A stretch of 64,000 nt of DNA from Myxococcales bacterium (GTDB lineage: Bacteria; Myxococcota_A; Bradymonadia; UBA7976; UBA1532). The notes beneath the pieces are model-generated. The model was not told the origin of the DNA. It searched no databases and saw only the letters and a list, made by a program, of their open reading frames with translations. The stretch is taken from NCBI GenBank assembly GCA_020633465.1, contig JACKDN010000024.1, forward strand, positions 1-64,000. Reading direction: 5' to 3'. Both the position numbers and the translations under genes were made by a program. The first letter of the stretch is position 1, and each line of letters starts with the position of its first letter. Shown piece after piece: positions 6,466 to 14,835 of the stretch.

Positions 6466-8838
6466 ATGGCCATCACGCCGACGCCGGATACGCAGCCGCT
6501 CGACATCGCGACGCAGTTGGTCGAGGCGCAGCAGACGATGCTGCGGGAGGTGCACGACCTCGTCGCGGGTATGCTGGACGACGCGAAGAAGCAACCGTCG
6601 GGACGGCCCGCAGCGAAGGCGGGGCCGTGGGCGCGCGTGGTGCCGAACCGGACGCATCGGGTGGTGTTGCTGGACGGGGCGCGCGGAACCGGAAAGACCA
6701 GCCTGATGCTGACGCTCATCCGGGCGTGGCAGGGGGAGGATCCGTCGGACCATGCGCTGGTGAGCGATCTCGCCGCGCAGGGCCAGGCGCTGCGCATCCT
6801 CGAGCCGCTCGACTTCGATCCGAAGCCGCGGGATCTGCCGCTCTATGCGTGGCTGGTGCAGGCGTTCGAGCCCATCGTCGGATGGATCGAGGACGCGCAC
6901 CGCGTCGACACCGAGGGGCTGCGGCAAGCCTGGACGACGCTCTTCGAGAGCGCCGTGCTGAGCGACGTGATCGGCCTCGACGGCCGAACGCTCGGGGACG
7001 ACCTGGAGATGGTGGTCTACCAGCAGACGCGCGGTCAGAAGGGCTGGCAGGCGCTGCGCCGGCACTGGCAGCGCTTCCTCGATCAGCTGCTCGGCGTGCT
7101 GGAGCAGGTCGACGGGCTGCCGACGAACGGCATGCTGGTGCTGCCGATCGACGACCTCGACATGCAGCCGGGGCAAGCAAAGGAGCTGCTGCTGGCGCTG
7201 CGGCTCGCCTGGCACCCACGGTTGATGCTCTTGCTCAACGGAGACAGCGCGCACTTGACCGAAGTCCTGACTGTTGAACTGTACGGAGAAGAGGCGAGCG
7301 TCGGGCGAATGCCGGGCGTCGAGGAGCAGAAGGTGCGCCTTGCGCAAACACGTCGGCTCGCCGACGCCGTCATCGGCAAGACCATCGCGCACGCTCATCG
7401 TCTAAAGGCCCCTCTAGCGGGACTCGTTGACGCGTGCCGGGTGCTCGCGACGGGAGCCGTTCGTGGCCAATCCACCGGCGGTGATGGTGGACTCGACGGG
7501 CAACTGGAAGCACTTGGCGCCGAACTGAGGTCGTTCTTCACTTGGAGCCCGCCGCTGTCGCTGGCTCGTTGGTCCTTGTTGCGGACCTCGCTCATCGACT
7601 TCTGGGCCCCGGCCGAGGCTGCATCGCCTGCTTGGGAGGGTGCCAACACCTGGGCCTGGCGTGAGTTGGTTTCGTGTGGCGCGCCGAAGCTGCATGCACG
7701 CCTTTTTGAGGTTATTCAGATCGCGCGGGATTCCCGTGGCGAGCGAATCTGGCCGTCGCCATCTTCGTACCGCGAGCGTCCGCTCACCCTAAGACCAGTG
7801 CCCGAGTGGTCTGGGGGAGCGCACGGGCTCGCGACTTCGCACGGCAACATCGAGACACGCCTGATTGACGTGGTGGAAGATGTCGGGTTTGTGATCGTTG
7901 GTGAAGAAGACGTGGTCCGCCCTGCATCTCCCATCGAGGTAGTCGCGCTTGCGCTGCTCGATGGGCAGAACATCACGGTCGAGCACAGCTACGTACCGTC
8001 GGTGAGTCTTCTCATCAGAAGCGACGACTACCGAATCGAAGTCCCGCTGCCCACGCTGCCCTTCACGTCCGCCGAGCATTGGGCGCGAACGCTTCGAGCG
8101 GCGAAGGCGTACTGCTTGGGTGGCCTTGCCGACTACGTCTGGGCCTTGATGGCGGGCGAAACGCCCGACCACCAAGGAACGAGGCTGCTGGACTCCAACA
8201 GTGCGCCGGAGTTGGCGTGGGACGCCATTCGGGAACAGCTGCTGTGGAGAATCCACCCTGGCTCTGAGGATCACAACTACGGGCCCTGGATCTGGAGCCA
8301 CGACGACGAACTACTCGAGGTGATCGCACTCCTGACTGCGCCCGAGTACTGCGCCACCCGACGCGAGCAAGCGCTCATCCTCGAGACGCTCGAATCGGTC
8401 ATCCACGCCGACCGGTGGAACCGCGCTACCCAATGGTGGGCTGCGCAGCGGCATCACCGACTGATCCGCGCGATTGAAGTGTCCCTGGGTCCTAACGCTA
8501 GCAAAGCTGCGGTCGAGCAAGCGAAGGAACGCCTGGTCCGGTCACTGCGAAACGGCGCCGAGGACACGGTCTGGCACCGAGACATCGAACCGAATGCGCT
8601 ATCTCAAGGCGAGCCGTCGGTGGTCCACAACGTTGCGTTCTCCGCGACCGAGGCGCAGGAGGCGGTACGCTTCATCAACATCGCTAGCCCCACTGCACTC
8701 AAGACTCTCTTCAACCGTTCGGTCTCGGAGGTGCTGGAAGCGGGCCGCCCGTACGGAAGCATTTGGCAGATCGCTAACGCGAATGGTCTCGGACATGCCT
8801 ATCTCAAGAAGCTCCGCGACCACGTCGCGGGCGGCTGA
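6466..8838 (+). CDS. rdrA: RdrA-like P-loop ATPase of a RADAR anti-phage system
   Basis: 790-aa P-loop NTPase, probably the ATPase subunit of a RADAR (restriction by adenosine deaminase acting on RNA) defence system. Walker A is GARGTGKT at residues 71-78; Walker B is LPIDDLD at 226-232, followed by a sensor-like strand LMLLLNGD (~245). No membrane segment or signal peptide, so it is cytoplasmic. In known RADAR systems RdrA oligomerises, binds ATP and delivers substrate to the RdrB deaminase shell upon infection. ATG at 6466 chosen because AGAGGGA lies 5 nt upstream; the frame extends further back into repeat sequence without similarity. Its stop overlaps the rdrB start by one base (TGATG). 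From about residue 245 to the end the codon use turns visibly AT-richer than any neighbour (CTT, GTT, CTA, AGA codons appear), a sign of transfer or mosaicism. Assigned mainly through the partner; the ATPase alone would be just a KAP/AAA-like NTPase. Confidence 0.75.
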   Translation: MAITPTPDTQPLDIATQLVEAQQTMLREVHDLVAGMLDDAKKQPSGRPAAKAGPWARVVPNRTHRVVLLDGARGTGKTSLMLTLIRAWQGEDPSDHALVSDLAAQGQALRILEPLDFDPKPRDLPLYAWLVQAFEPIVGWIEDAHRVDTEGLRQAWTTLFESAVLSDVIGLDGRTLGDDLEMVVYQQTRGQKGWQALRRHWQRFLDQLLGVLEQVDGLPTNGMLVLPIDDLDMQPGQAKELLLALRLAWHPRLMLLLNGDSAHLTEVLTVELYGEEASVGRMPGVEEQKVRLAQTRRLADAVIGKTIAHAHRLKAPLAGLVDACRVLATGAVRGQSTGGDGGLDGQLEALGAELRSFFTWSPPLSLARWSLLRTSLIDFWAPAEAASPAWEGANTWAWRELVSCGAPKLHARLFEVIQIARDSRGERIWPSPSSYRERPLTLRPVPEWSGGAHGLATSHGNIETRLIDVVEDVGFVIVGEEDVVRPASPIEVVALALLDGQNITVEHSYVPSVSLLIRSDDYRIEVPLPTLPFTSAEHWARTLRAAKAYCLGGLADYVWALMAGETPDHQGTRLLDSNSAPELAWDAIREQLLWRIHPGSEDHNYGPWIWSHDDELLEVIALLTAPEYCATRREQALILETLESVIHADRWNRATQWWAAQRHHRLIRAIEVSLGPNASKAAVEQAKERLVRSLRNGAEDTVWHRDIEPNALSQGEPSVVHNVAFSATEAQEAVRFINIASPTALKTLFNRSVSEVLEAGRPYGSIWQIANANGLGHAYLKKLRDHVAGG

Positions 8839-11165
8839 TGGAGATCGACCGCCCGTTCGCCGAAGCGTTGGCGCTGCCGTGGCGGCGAGGCGAACTGTTG
8901 CGCCGCCCCTCGTCGACGGTCGACCGACAGGCGTGGAGCGCACCCCTCGGACAGCGGTTGGCCCGCTGGAGCGAGGCCGACCAGCGGGACGCGGCGCTTC
9001 GGCAGGCATGGACGCAGGACGGCGTGCCATTGCTCGGCGCGCTGCGCGCCCAGGCGCGAGCGCTGCTCACCTTGGCCCACGACGGGACGCACCTGCTCGT
9101 CGACGCGGGGCGGCCAGGGCGGGAGATCCTGCGGTGGCGTCAGGTGTCGTTGCGGGTGCCGGTGGGGACGATGCTGGCGGCGGCGGCCCCGCCGGGCGTG
9201 CGGCCGGCGCTGGACCTGCGGCTGCTGACGCCGGACATCACGCCCGAGGGGCCCATCGCGCTGCAGCACGTGCACTACAAGGCGGCGTGTGACTTCGAGA
9301 CGCTGTGGGCGTGGGTGATGGCGCGGCGGGCGCCGCTGCCGGCGAAGGACGAGGGCTGGGTGCCGGCGGGGTTCGACCGGGCGAGGTGGTGTGCGGTGCT
9401 GGGGCGGGCGCGGGCGGCGCGGCGGTGGTTGGCGGCGTGGCTGGACGGGTCGTTGGCGCAGCGGGCGCCGTGGCGGGACGGGCCGGCGACGGGGCTCCTC
9501 GGCGGATTCGGCTCTGGGACGGGCGAGTTGCCGGGGTGGCTGCGGCGGTTCGCGCGCGGTGACCTGGCGCCGGCGGCGGGCTGGATCGAGCGTGGGCTGT
9601 GGAGCGAGACGGCGGTGGCGCCGGGGACGGCGCCGACCTCGCCGTGGGCGCACGACGCGCTGGCGGACGGCGGTGACTGGCCGGAGGGGCGGCTGCTGGC
9701 CCGCCTGATCGACCGGCTGGCGGACGCGACCGGGGACGTGGCGCTGCTGGCGGTGCAGTACCTGCGCGTGCGCGGACTGCTGCACGCGCACCTGGTGCAC
9801 GATCCGGCGGCGCCGGGGTTGGGCAGCTTCGTCGACGTGTTCCGGCGCCTGTCGCCGTATCGCCAGGGATTGCCGGACGGCTGGCTGCTCGACGGGCTCG
9901 CCGACGAGCCCGAGCTGGACATGGGCTCGATCGAGGCGCGGACTGGGCCGCCGGATCAGGTCACCTCGCTGGCGCGCGGGCTGGCGAGCCTCGACGACGC
10001 GCCGCCGCCGCACGAGTTCGGCTTCGTCTTCCACTTCGCGCGGTCGCGCGGCGGTCCGCTCGAGACGTGGCGCGCCGCGCAGCGCGAGGCGGAGCGGCTG
10101 CGGGCCGCGCTGCTGTTGCGGCCCGAGCGGCTGCGCTGGGTGCGCGGGTTGGACGTCGCGGGGCACGAGTCGGCGGGGCCGCTGTGGGTGCTGCTCGACG
10201 TGCTGCGCGACCTGCGGGCGGACGTGCAGGACCGCGCGGCGCGCGCCCGGGTGCCGGCCCAGCACCTCGGCACAGCAGCCCGCTCCGGCCGCTCGGACGT
10301 GCAGGACCGCGCGGCGCGGGCCCGGGTGCAGGGGTTGCGGCTGTCGGTGCACGCAGGCGAGGACTTCGTTCACCTGCTGACCGGACTGCGCGCGGTCGAC
10401 GAGCCCTTCGCGTGGGGGCTGATGCGGCGCGGGGATCGCTTGGGCCACGCGTTGGCGCTGGGGCGCGATCCGGACTCGGGATCCGACCGGGTGTCCCTGC
10501 CCGCGTGGCGACGCCTGCTCGACCTCGACTGGGCGATCGAGCGCATCGCGGCGCGGCGGCTGGACGTCGCGGGCGGACCGCTCCGGTCGATGGTCGCCGA
10601 GCGCCGCGCCCTCTCACGCACTCTCGGGCTGGACGACGACGGGGTCGGCCTGCACGCGGCGTTGGGGCGGCCCGGCTTGGTGCACCGCCTCATTGTCCTG
10701 CAGCGCCCCGCGGACGCCTTCGAGGCGCTGGTCGCGCGCTGGCTCGCACCGCGCGGCGCGGACAGCCCGTTCGACGCGCCGGTGGAGGTGGACGTGGCCG
10801 CCGAGCGGCCGGTCGTCGCGGCGCTGCAGCAGGATCTCGTCGAGCAGGTCGCGCGCTGGGGCACCGTCATCGAGGTCAACCCCAGCAGCAACCTGGTCAT
10901 CGCCGAGCTGGGTCAGCCGGTCGACCAGCCCATCTTCCGCATGCGGCCCGTCGGGCCGCTCACCGACCACGCGCTGCCGGTGAGCGTGAACACCGACGAT
11001 CCCCTCACCTTCGCCACCCGCCTGGCCGACGAGTACGCCTACGCCTGGGCGGGGCTGGTCGAGTCGGGCGTCAGCCCGGGGCACGCGCTGGCGTGGATGA
11101 ACGAAGCGGCGCGCGCGGGGTGGCGCGCGCGCTTCACGCTGCCGCCGCGGACAGTGTTAGCCTGA
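8838..11165 (+). CDS. rdrB: RdrB-like divergent adenosine deaminase of a RADAR system
   Basis: 775-aa enzyme of the adenosine/AMP deaminase TIM-barrel superfamily, twice the length of a housekeeping adenosine deaminase (~340 aa) and close to RdrB. All metal/catalytic motifs are visible in order: H144-V-H146, H505-A-G-E508, R-L-G-H537, N681-PSS-N685 and N718-T-D720-D721-P. Large insertions between the first HxH and HAGE (residues ~150-500) are the RdrB-like feature. In known systems RdrB forms a large shell and deaminates adenosine to inosine in RNA or (d)ATP pools, arresting phage growth. It starts on an ATG that overlaps the rdrA stop by one base, so the two are coupled. A 75-bp in-frame insertion bounded by 34-bp direct repeats sits at residues ~462-498, just before HAGE. 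No third RADAR membrane gene follows; the next gene is 24 bp on and looks unrelated. Confidence 0.82.
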   Translation: MEIDRPFAEALALPWRRGELLRRPSSTVDRQAWSAPLGQRLARWSEADQRDAALRQAWTQDGVPLLGALRAQARALLTLAHDGTHLLVDAGRPGREILRWRQVSLRVPVGTMLAAAAPPGVRPALDLRLLTPDITPEGPIALQHVHYKAACDFETLWAWVMARRAPLPAKDEGWVPAGFDRARWCAVLGRARAARRWLAAWLDGSLAQRAPWRDGPATGLLGGFGSGTGELPGWLRRFARGDLAPAAGWIERGLWSETAVAPGTAPTSPWAHDALADGGDWPEGRLLARLIDRLADATGDVALLAVQYLRVRGLLHAHLVHDPAAPGLGSFVDVFRRLSPYRQGLPDGWLLDGLADEPELDMGSIEARTGPPDQVTSLARGLASLDDAPPPHEFGFVFHFARSRGGPLETWRAAQREAERLRAALLLRPERLRWVRGLDVAGHESAGPLWVLLDVLRDLRADVQDRAARARVPAQHLGTAARSGRSDVQDRAARARVQGLRLSVHAGEDFVHLLTGLRAVDEPFAWGLMRRGDRLGHALALGRDPDSGSDRVSLPAWRRLLDLDWAIERIAARRLDVAGGPLRSMVAERRALSRTLGLDDDGVGLHAALGRPGLVHRLIVLQRPADAFEALVARWLAPRGADSPFDAPVEVDVAAERPVVAALQQDLVEQVARWGTVIEVNPSSNLVIAELGQPVDQPIFRMRPVGPLTDHALPVSVNTDDPLTFATRLADEYAYAWAGLVESGVSPGHALAWMNEAARAGWRARFTLPPRTVLA
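10221..10329 (+). repeat. 34-bp direct repeat inside rdrB (75-bp period)
   Basis: Bases 10221-10254 and 10296-10329 match at 33 of 34 positions, 75 bp apart, so the reading frame is kept and the peptide DVQDRAARARV occurs twice (from residues 462 and 487). The 41 bp between them encode a Ser/Arg/Ala-rich linker. It looks like a duplication or in-frame insertion in a surface loop before the HAGE active-site strand. Confidence 0.85.
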
Positions 11166-11189
11166 CCCCCACCCACCCGGAGGTCGCCC

Positions 11190-12095
11190 ATGCTCACGCT
11201 CCTGATCCTCGTGCTGCTCGCCCCGCCCGCCGCCGCCAAGAAGGTCGATCTGCATCAGGTCGACTGGGCCAACCAGGCCTACGACGCCGAAGGCACCCGC
11301 GTCGCGCTGACCAACGGCAACTGGGAGACGTTCCACGAAGACGACGGGTTCGGCGAGTCGCTCGACCTGTTCGGCGTGAAGTACGTCGACCTCGACGGCG
11401 ACGGCACCGACGAGGCGATCGTCGGGCTGACCTACTGGGGTGGCGGCACGGGCAAGTTCGACTCGCTGACCGTGTTCCGCGCGGGCGCGGCGGGGCCCGA
11501 GGTGATGGGGCGCATCCCGGGCGGGGATCGCGCGGACGGGGGGCTGGCCGAGTTCTCGGTCGAGAGGGGCGCCGTGCGCGTGGGCCGCATGCACGCGCTG
11601 CCGACGGGCGGGGCGTGCTGTCCGGACTTCGTCACCGGCGAGCTGTGGCGGTGGCAGGGCGGGAAGATGGTCGAGGTGCCCGACGCGGTCACGTTCGACA
11701 CCTTCTCCGAGGACAAGGACACGAAGGGCGCGAAGGCGGGGCTGAAGGCCGGGCGCGAGGCGACGAAGGCGGGTGAGGCGGACGCGGCGGTGGCGACGCT
11801 GCTCGACGCGTTGGCGAAGAAGCCGGGCGACGCGACCATCCTGGGCGAGCTGGGCTTCGCGATGAAGAAGGCGGGCTGGACCACCGAGGCGCGGCTGGCG
11901 CTGAGGGCGGCGGTGAACGCGAACGGGCCCGACAAGGTGAAGGGCGCGGCGCTCTACAACCTGGGCCGGCTGGAGCTGGACGCGGGCGACGCGGCGGCGG
12001 CCGTGGCGGCGTTCGAGCGGTCGTTGAAGCTGCGGCCGGGCAACAAGCCGACCGAGAAGGCGCTGCAGCAGGCGAAGGCGAAGGCGAAGCCCTGA
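11190..12095 (+). CDS. Exported protein with FG-GAP-like segment and C-terminal TPR repeats
   Basis: 301-aa protein with a cleavable signal peptide (MLTLLILVLLAPPAAA). The middle holds VKYVDLDGDGTDEAIVGLTYW, the calcium-binding-loop style of FG-GAP/VCBS repeats, and a Cys pair (ACCPDF). Residues ~175-301 form two or three TPR-like helical hairpins (EADAAVATLLDALAKKPGD; GDAAAAVAAFERSLKLRPGN). It probably acts in the periplasm or at the surface as a scaffold; no enzyme motif is seen. ATG with GGAGG 7 nt upstream, 24 bp after rdrB. The close spacing could place it in the RADAR transcript, but its content and GC-rich codons match the chromosomal neighbours rather than a defence gene. Confidence 0.7.
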   Translation: MLTLLILVLLAPPAAAKKVDLHQVDWANQAYDAEGTRVALTNGNWETFHEDDGFGESLDLFGVKYVDLDGDGTDEAIVGLTYWGGGTGKFDSLTVFRAGAAGPEVMGRIPGGDRADGGLAEFSVERGAVRVGRMHALPTGGACCPDFVTGELWRWQGGKMVEVPDAVTFDTFSEDKDTKGAKAGLKAGREATKAGEADAAVATLLDALAKKPGDATILGELGFAMKKAGWTTEARLALRAAVNANGPDKVKGAALYNLGRLELDAGDAAAAVAAFERSLKLRPGNKPTEKALQQAKAKAKP

Positions 12096-12247
12096 CCGGC
12101 GCGGGCACCGCCCGACCGAGCGCGCGCCGCGGTGGGCGGCCGCGCCCTGCGGAAGACGGCCGCGCGGTGCCCGGCAGGGCGCCTGCCTTCCCGCGCCGCC
12201 CGCGGCGTGATAGGCACGCACCAGGACCTGACAGCAGGGAGCGCACC

Positions 12248-13063
12248 ATGCGACGTGTCATCGTGGCGGCCATCTGCGCCGCGCTGTGGGCCTGCGGCGG
12301 CGGGCCGCAGGCCGAGGAGGGCAGCACCCTCGACCCGGCCGACGATCCCGACGACGACGGGACCGCGCAGCGGGTCGAGATGGTGAAGTACGAGCAGAAG
12401 ACCCGCGAGCTGCTCGAGGCCAACCAGAAGCTGGGTGATCTGCAGGGTCAGGTGGACGAGCAGCGACGGCGCCTGTCGATCATCTGCATCGACCACCCGG
12501 ATCACGAGGTGTGTCAGCCGCAGACCCAGGCGATGTACGCGCGCAAGGCCTTCTGCGAAGATCCCGAGTTCACCCACCACGTCGACGAGGTGGTGAAGGC
12601 CTGCCACCGGGGCGAGTGCAAGCAGCTCGATCAGGCCAACGAGATCAGCCGCAGCCAGTACATGCTGCTCACCCAACGGCTGCCCCACGCGCTGACCCTG
12701 TTCCGCGCCAACCGCACGAAGCTCGACCGCGACGACAAGAAGCAGCTGCAGCGCTTCCTCGAGGTGCTGCACGGCGAGAAGGGCTTCGTGATCGTCGTCG
12801 GCCGCGCCAGCCGCGACGGCGACTGGCGCAAGAACATCCAGCTGGCCATCGACCGCGCCAACGCCACGCGGGCCTACCTGGTCGACGAGATGGGCATGGA
12901 CTCGGAGCGCGTGGGCATCATCACCTACGGTGCCGAGAAGATGTACCTGACCGAGCTGGACGCCGAGCGGCTGACCGACCGCAAGCTGACCGTCAAGCAG
13001 GCCAACCGCAGCGCGCTGGTCTTCGCCTATCCCTGCTGGGAGGGCGTCGAGCGTGCGTTCTGA
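12248..13063 (+). CDS. Lipoprotein with OmpA-like peptidoglycan-binding domain
   Basis: 271-aa lipoprotein: signal peptide ending in a lipobox (AALWAC, residue ~16), an acidic linker, a coiled-coil-like stretch (KTRELLEANQKLGDLQGQVDEQ, ~45-75), a Cys-rich middle with six or so cysteines, and a C-terminal OmpA-like domain. The latter shows a VIVVGRASRDGDWRKNIQLA segment, a RANATRAYLVDEMGM helix and an RVGIITYGAEK strand. Such proteins anchor the outer membrane to peptidoglycan. The ATG at 12248 follows AGGGAG. Its end overlaps the next gene by 11 bp, so they form an operon with the thioredoxin-like lipoprotein. Confidence 0.8.
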   Translation: MRRVIVAAICAALWACGGGPQAEEGSTLDPADDPDDDGTAQRVEMVKYEQKTRELLEANQKLGDLQGQVDEQRRRLSIICIDHPDHEVCQPQTQAMYARKAFCEDPEFTHHVDEVVKACHRGECKQLDQANEISRSQYMLLTQRLPHALTLFRANRTKLDRDDKKQLQRFLEVLHGEKGFVIVVGRASRDGDWRKNIQLAIDRANATRAYLVDEMGMDSERVGIITYGAEKMYLTELDAERLTDRKLTVKQANRSALVFAYPCWEGVERAF

Positions 13064-13778
13064 CCGGATCGTCGCCGCGGCGCTGAGCCTGCTGCTGGTC
13101 GCTTGCGGCGGCGCCGCCGCGCAGGACGCGCCGGATCCGGCGCTGGTGCGGGCGCAGGCCGCGCAGCAGGCCGCCGAGACCCGCGCCCGCGAGGCCGAGG
13201 CCGAGCTGGCCGTGCTGCGCGCCGAGCTGAAGCGCACCGCCGCCCGCCTGCAGGTCGCCGAGCAGCGCCTCGGGCTGCGCCCCTTCGAGCCGCAGACGCT
13301 GAAGCGCCCGGACGGGGAGCTGACCATCGCGCCGGGTCGCGCCAAACGGGTGGCCAGCCCCGACGCCCGCCCGAAGGACGACGACGCCGCCCGCGCGCTG
13401 AAGCAGGCCCCGGTGACCCTGGTGGCCTACTGGGCCACCTGGTGCGAGCCGTGTATCGCCGCCGAGGAGCTCGCCGCCGTCCGCCGCGTCGAGGCCGCGG
13501 CCCGGCCCTTCGGCGCCGCGCTGATGAGCGTCGCGATCGACGGCCTGGACAAGGTGCGGGGCCACCCGCGCGCCGCCGACTGGATCTACCCGCTGTGGCA
13601 GCGCGACGACGCCCACCTGCAGTGGGCCCCCCGCGCGTTCGTTCAGCAGGCCGGCCTGGGCCTGCCGCTGTTCCTCGTCGTCGACCGCGACGGCGCCGTC
13701 CGCTTCTGGCGCAACGGCAAGCTGGACGCGCAGGTCGAGGAGGAGCTGATCACCGCCCTCGCGCGCGCCGCGCGCTGA
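13053..13778 (+). CDS. TlpA-like thioredoxin-fold lipoprotein
   Basis: 241-aa exported thioredoxin-like protein. A GTG start within the end of the previous gene leads to a signal peptide with lipobox LLLVACGG. Residues ~30-75 form an Ala/Glu/Arg-rich coiled coil. The C-terminal domain carries the redox motif YWATWCEPC typical of TlpA/ResA-type thioredoxins, followed by a conserved proline region (GLGLPLFLVVDRDG). Its likely role is thiol-disulfide reduction in the periplasm, for example of its Cys-rich lipoprotein neighbours or for cytochrome c maturation; the partner is inferred from context only. Confidence 0.82.
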   Translation: MRSDRIVAAALSLLLVACGGAAAQDAPDPALVRAQAAQQAAETRAREAEAELAVLRAELKRTAARLQVAEQRLGLRPFEPQTLKRPDGELTIAPGRAKRVASPDARPKDDDAARALKQAPVTLVAYWATWCEPCIAAEELAAVRRVEAAARPFGAALMSVAIDGLDKVRGHPRAADWIYPLWQRDDAHLQWAPRAFVQQAGLGLPLFLVVDRDGAVRFWRNGKLDAQVEEELITALARAAR

Positions 13779-13847
13779 CGGTCACGGGTCGGGGTGCGAT
13801 TCGAACCCGTCGATCGCCCGTACGCCCCGCCAACACGGGCGGGCTAT

Positions 13848-13985
13848 CAGCTCTCGGCGGTCAGCGCTCGGCTCCGTCGCGGCGACTGTAGCTTCGGCCC
13901 GGCAACCGGCGCCCCGAGCTGGCGGGCCGGTTCCGCAGTCGGCACCGCGCACGGGGCCCGGCTGACAGCTGACCGCTGACAGCCG
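13848..13985. repeat. Long-range inverted repeat (REP-like)
   Basis: CAGCTCTCGGCGGTCAGCG at 13848 onward and GCTGACAGCTGACCGCTGACAGC at 13961-13983 are imperfect reverse complements (core GCTGACCGC), about 100 bp apart. It lies in the 283-bp gene-free gap before the methyltransferase gene. The right arm itself is a near-palindrome. Resembles REP-type intergenic repeats; no gene seen here. Confidence 0.5.
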
Positions 13986-14061
13986 GTCGGGGCGACCACC
14001 AACGGCTCGTGAGCAAACCGGCGGGGTCGCGGCCCCACGGCGGCTGATCTAGGATGCGCCC

Positions 14062-14757
14062 ATGACCGACGCACGCTACGCCCACGGCGGCTACCTGGAC
14101 GCCAACCCCACGTGGCACACCGAGGACTCGGCCTTCAAGACCGGCGAGCTGGTGGCGCTGCTGCGCCGCCGCGACCTGCGGCCGGCGCGGGTGCTGGACG
14201 TCGGCTGCGGGGCCGGCGAGGTGCTGCGCCAGCTTCGGCCGCACCTCGACGCCGACGCCGAGCTGGTCGGGTACGACGTCTCGCCCCAGGCCATCGAGCG
14301 CGCCCGCTCGCTGGGCGGCGACGGCATCACGTTCCACCGCGGCGACGCCACCACCGAGGCGCCCCACGACTTCGATCTGGTGCTGGCCTTCGACGTCTTC
14401 GAGCACGTCGAGGACTACTTCGGCTTCCTGCGCCGCGTGCGCGCCCTGGGCACCCACAAGGTGTTCCACATCCCGCTCGAGCTGACCGCCAGCGCCGCCC
14501 TGCGCGGCGCGCCGCTGATGCGCGCGCGGCAGAAGGTGGGCCACATCCACCACTTCTCGCGCGACACCGCCCTGGCCACCCTCGAGGACTGCGGCTACCA
14601 GATCCTCGACGCCACCTACACCGCCGGCGCCTTCGCCACCGCGCGCCACCTGCGCACCCGCCTGGCCAACGTGCCCCGGCGGGGGCTGTTCCGCTTCGCC
14701 CCCGATCTCACCGTGCGCCTGCTGGGCGGCTTCTCGCTGCTGGTGCTCGCCGCCTGA
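14062..14757 (+). CDS. Class I SAM-dependent methyltransferase
   Basis: 231-aa methyltransferase with the Rossmann motif I VLDVGCGAGEVL (residues ~48-59), motif II acidic end ELVGYDVSPQAIERA, and motif IV DLVLAFDVFEHVEDY. The overall pattern (FDVFEHVEDYFGFLRRV) resembles UbiE/Methyltransf_11/23 proteins that act on lipids, sugars or small molecules. Substrate unknown. ATG at 14062; the TAGGAT at 14050-14055 just upstream could be either a weak Shine-Dalgarno (AGGA) or a -10 box of a leaderless transcript. It stands alone between exported-protein genes. Confidence 0.8.
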   Translation: MTDARYAHGGYLDANPTWHTEDSAFKTGELVALLRRRDLRPARVLDVGCGAGEVLRQLRPHLDADAELVGYDVSPQAIERARSLGGDGITFHRGDATTEAPHDFDLVLAFDVFEHVEDYFGFLRRVRALGTHKVFHIPLELTASAALRGAPLMRARQKVGHIHHFSRDTALATLEDCGYQILDATYTAGAFATARHLRTRLANVPRRGLFRFAPDLTVRLLGGFSLLVLAA

Positions 14758-14835
14758 CGCCGCGCCCCGGCCACCGTCGCCGTCACCCGCTATAGTCGTC
14801 GGCGGGACGGACGGTCCGGCGCGAGGAGGGCGACG

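Noticed and set aside
11190..12095. Third RADAR gene downstream of rdrB
   Set aside because: It has a signal peptide and FG-GAP/TPR content, unlike the membrane or SLATT-type accessory proteins known with RADAR, and its codon use matches the chromosomal neighbours.
13783..13860. tRNA-like stretch (GATTCGAACCC on the plus strand)
   Set aside because: The T-loop-like sequence is there, but on neither strand do the T-stem or acceptor stem pair, and no anticodon arm fits. At most a remnant.
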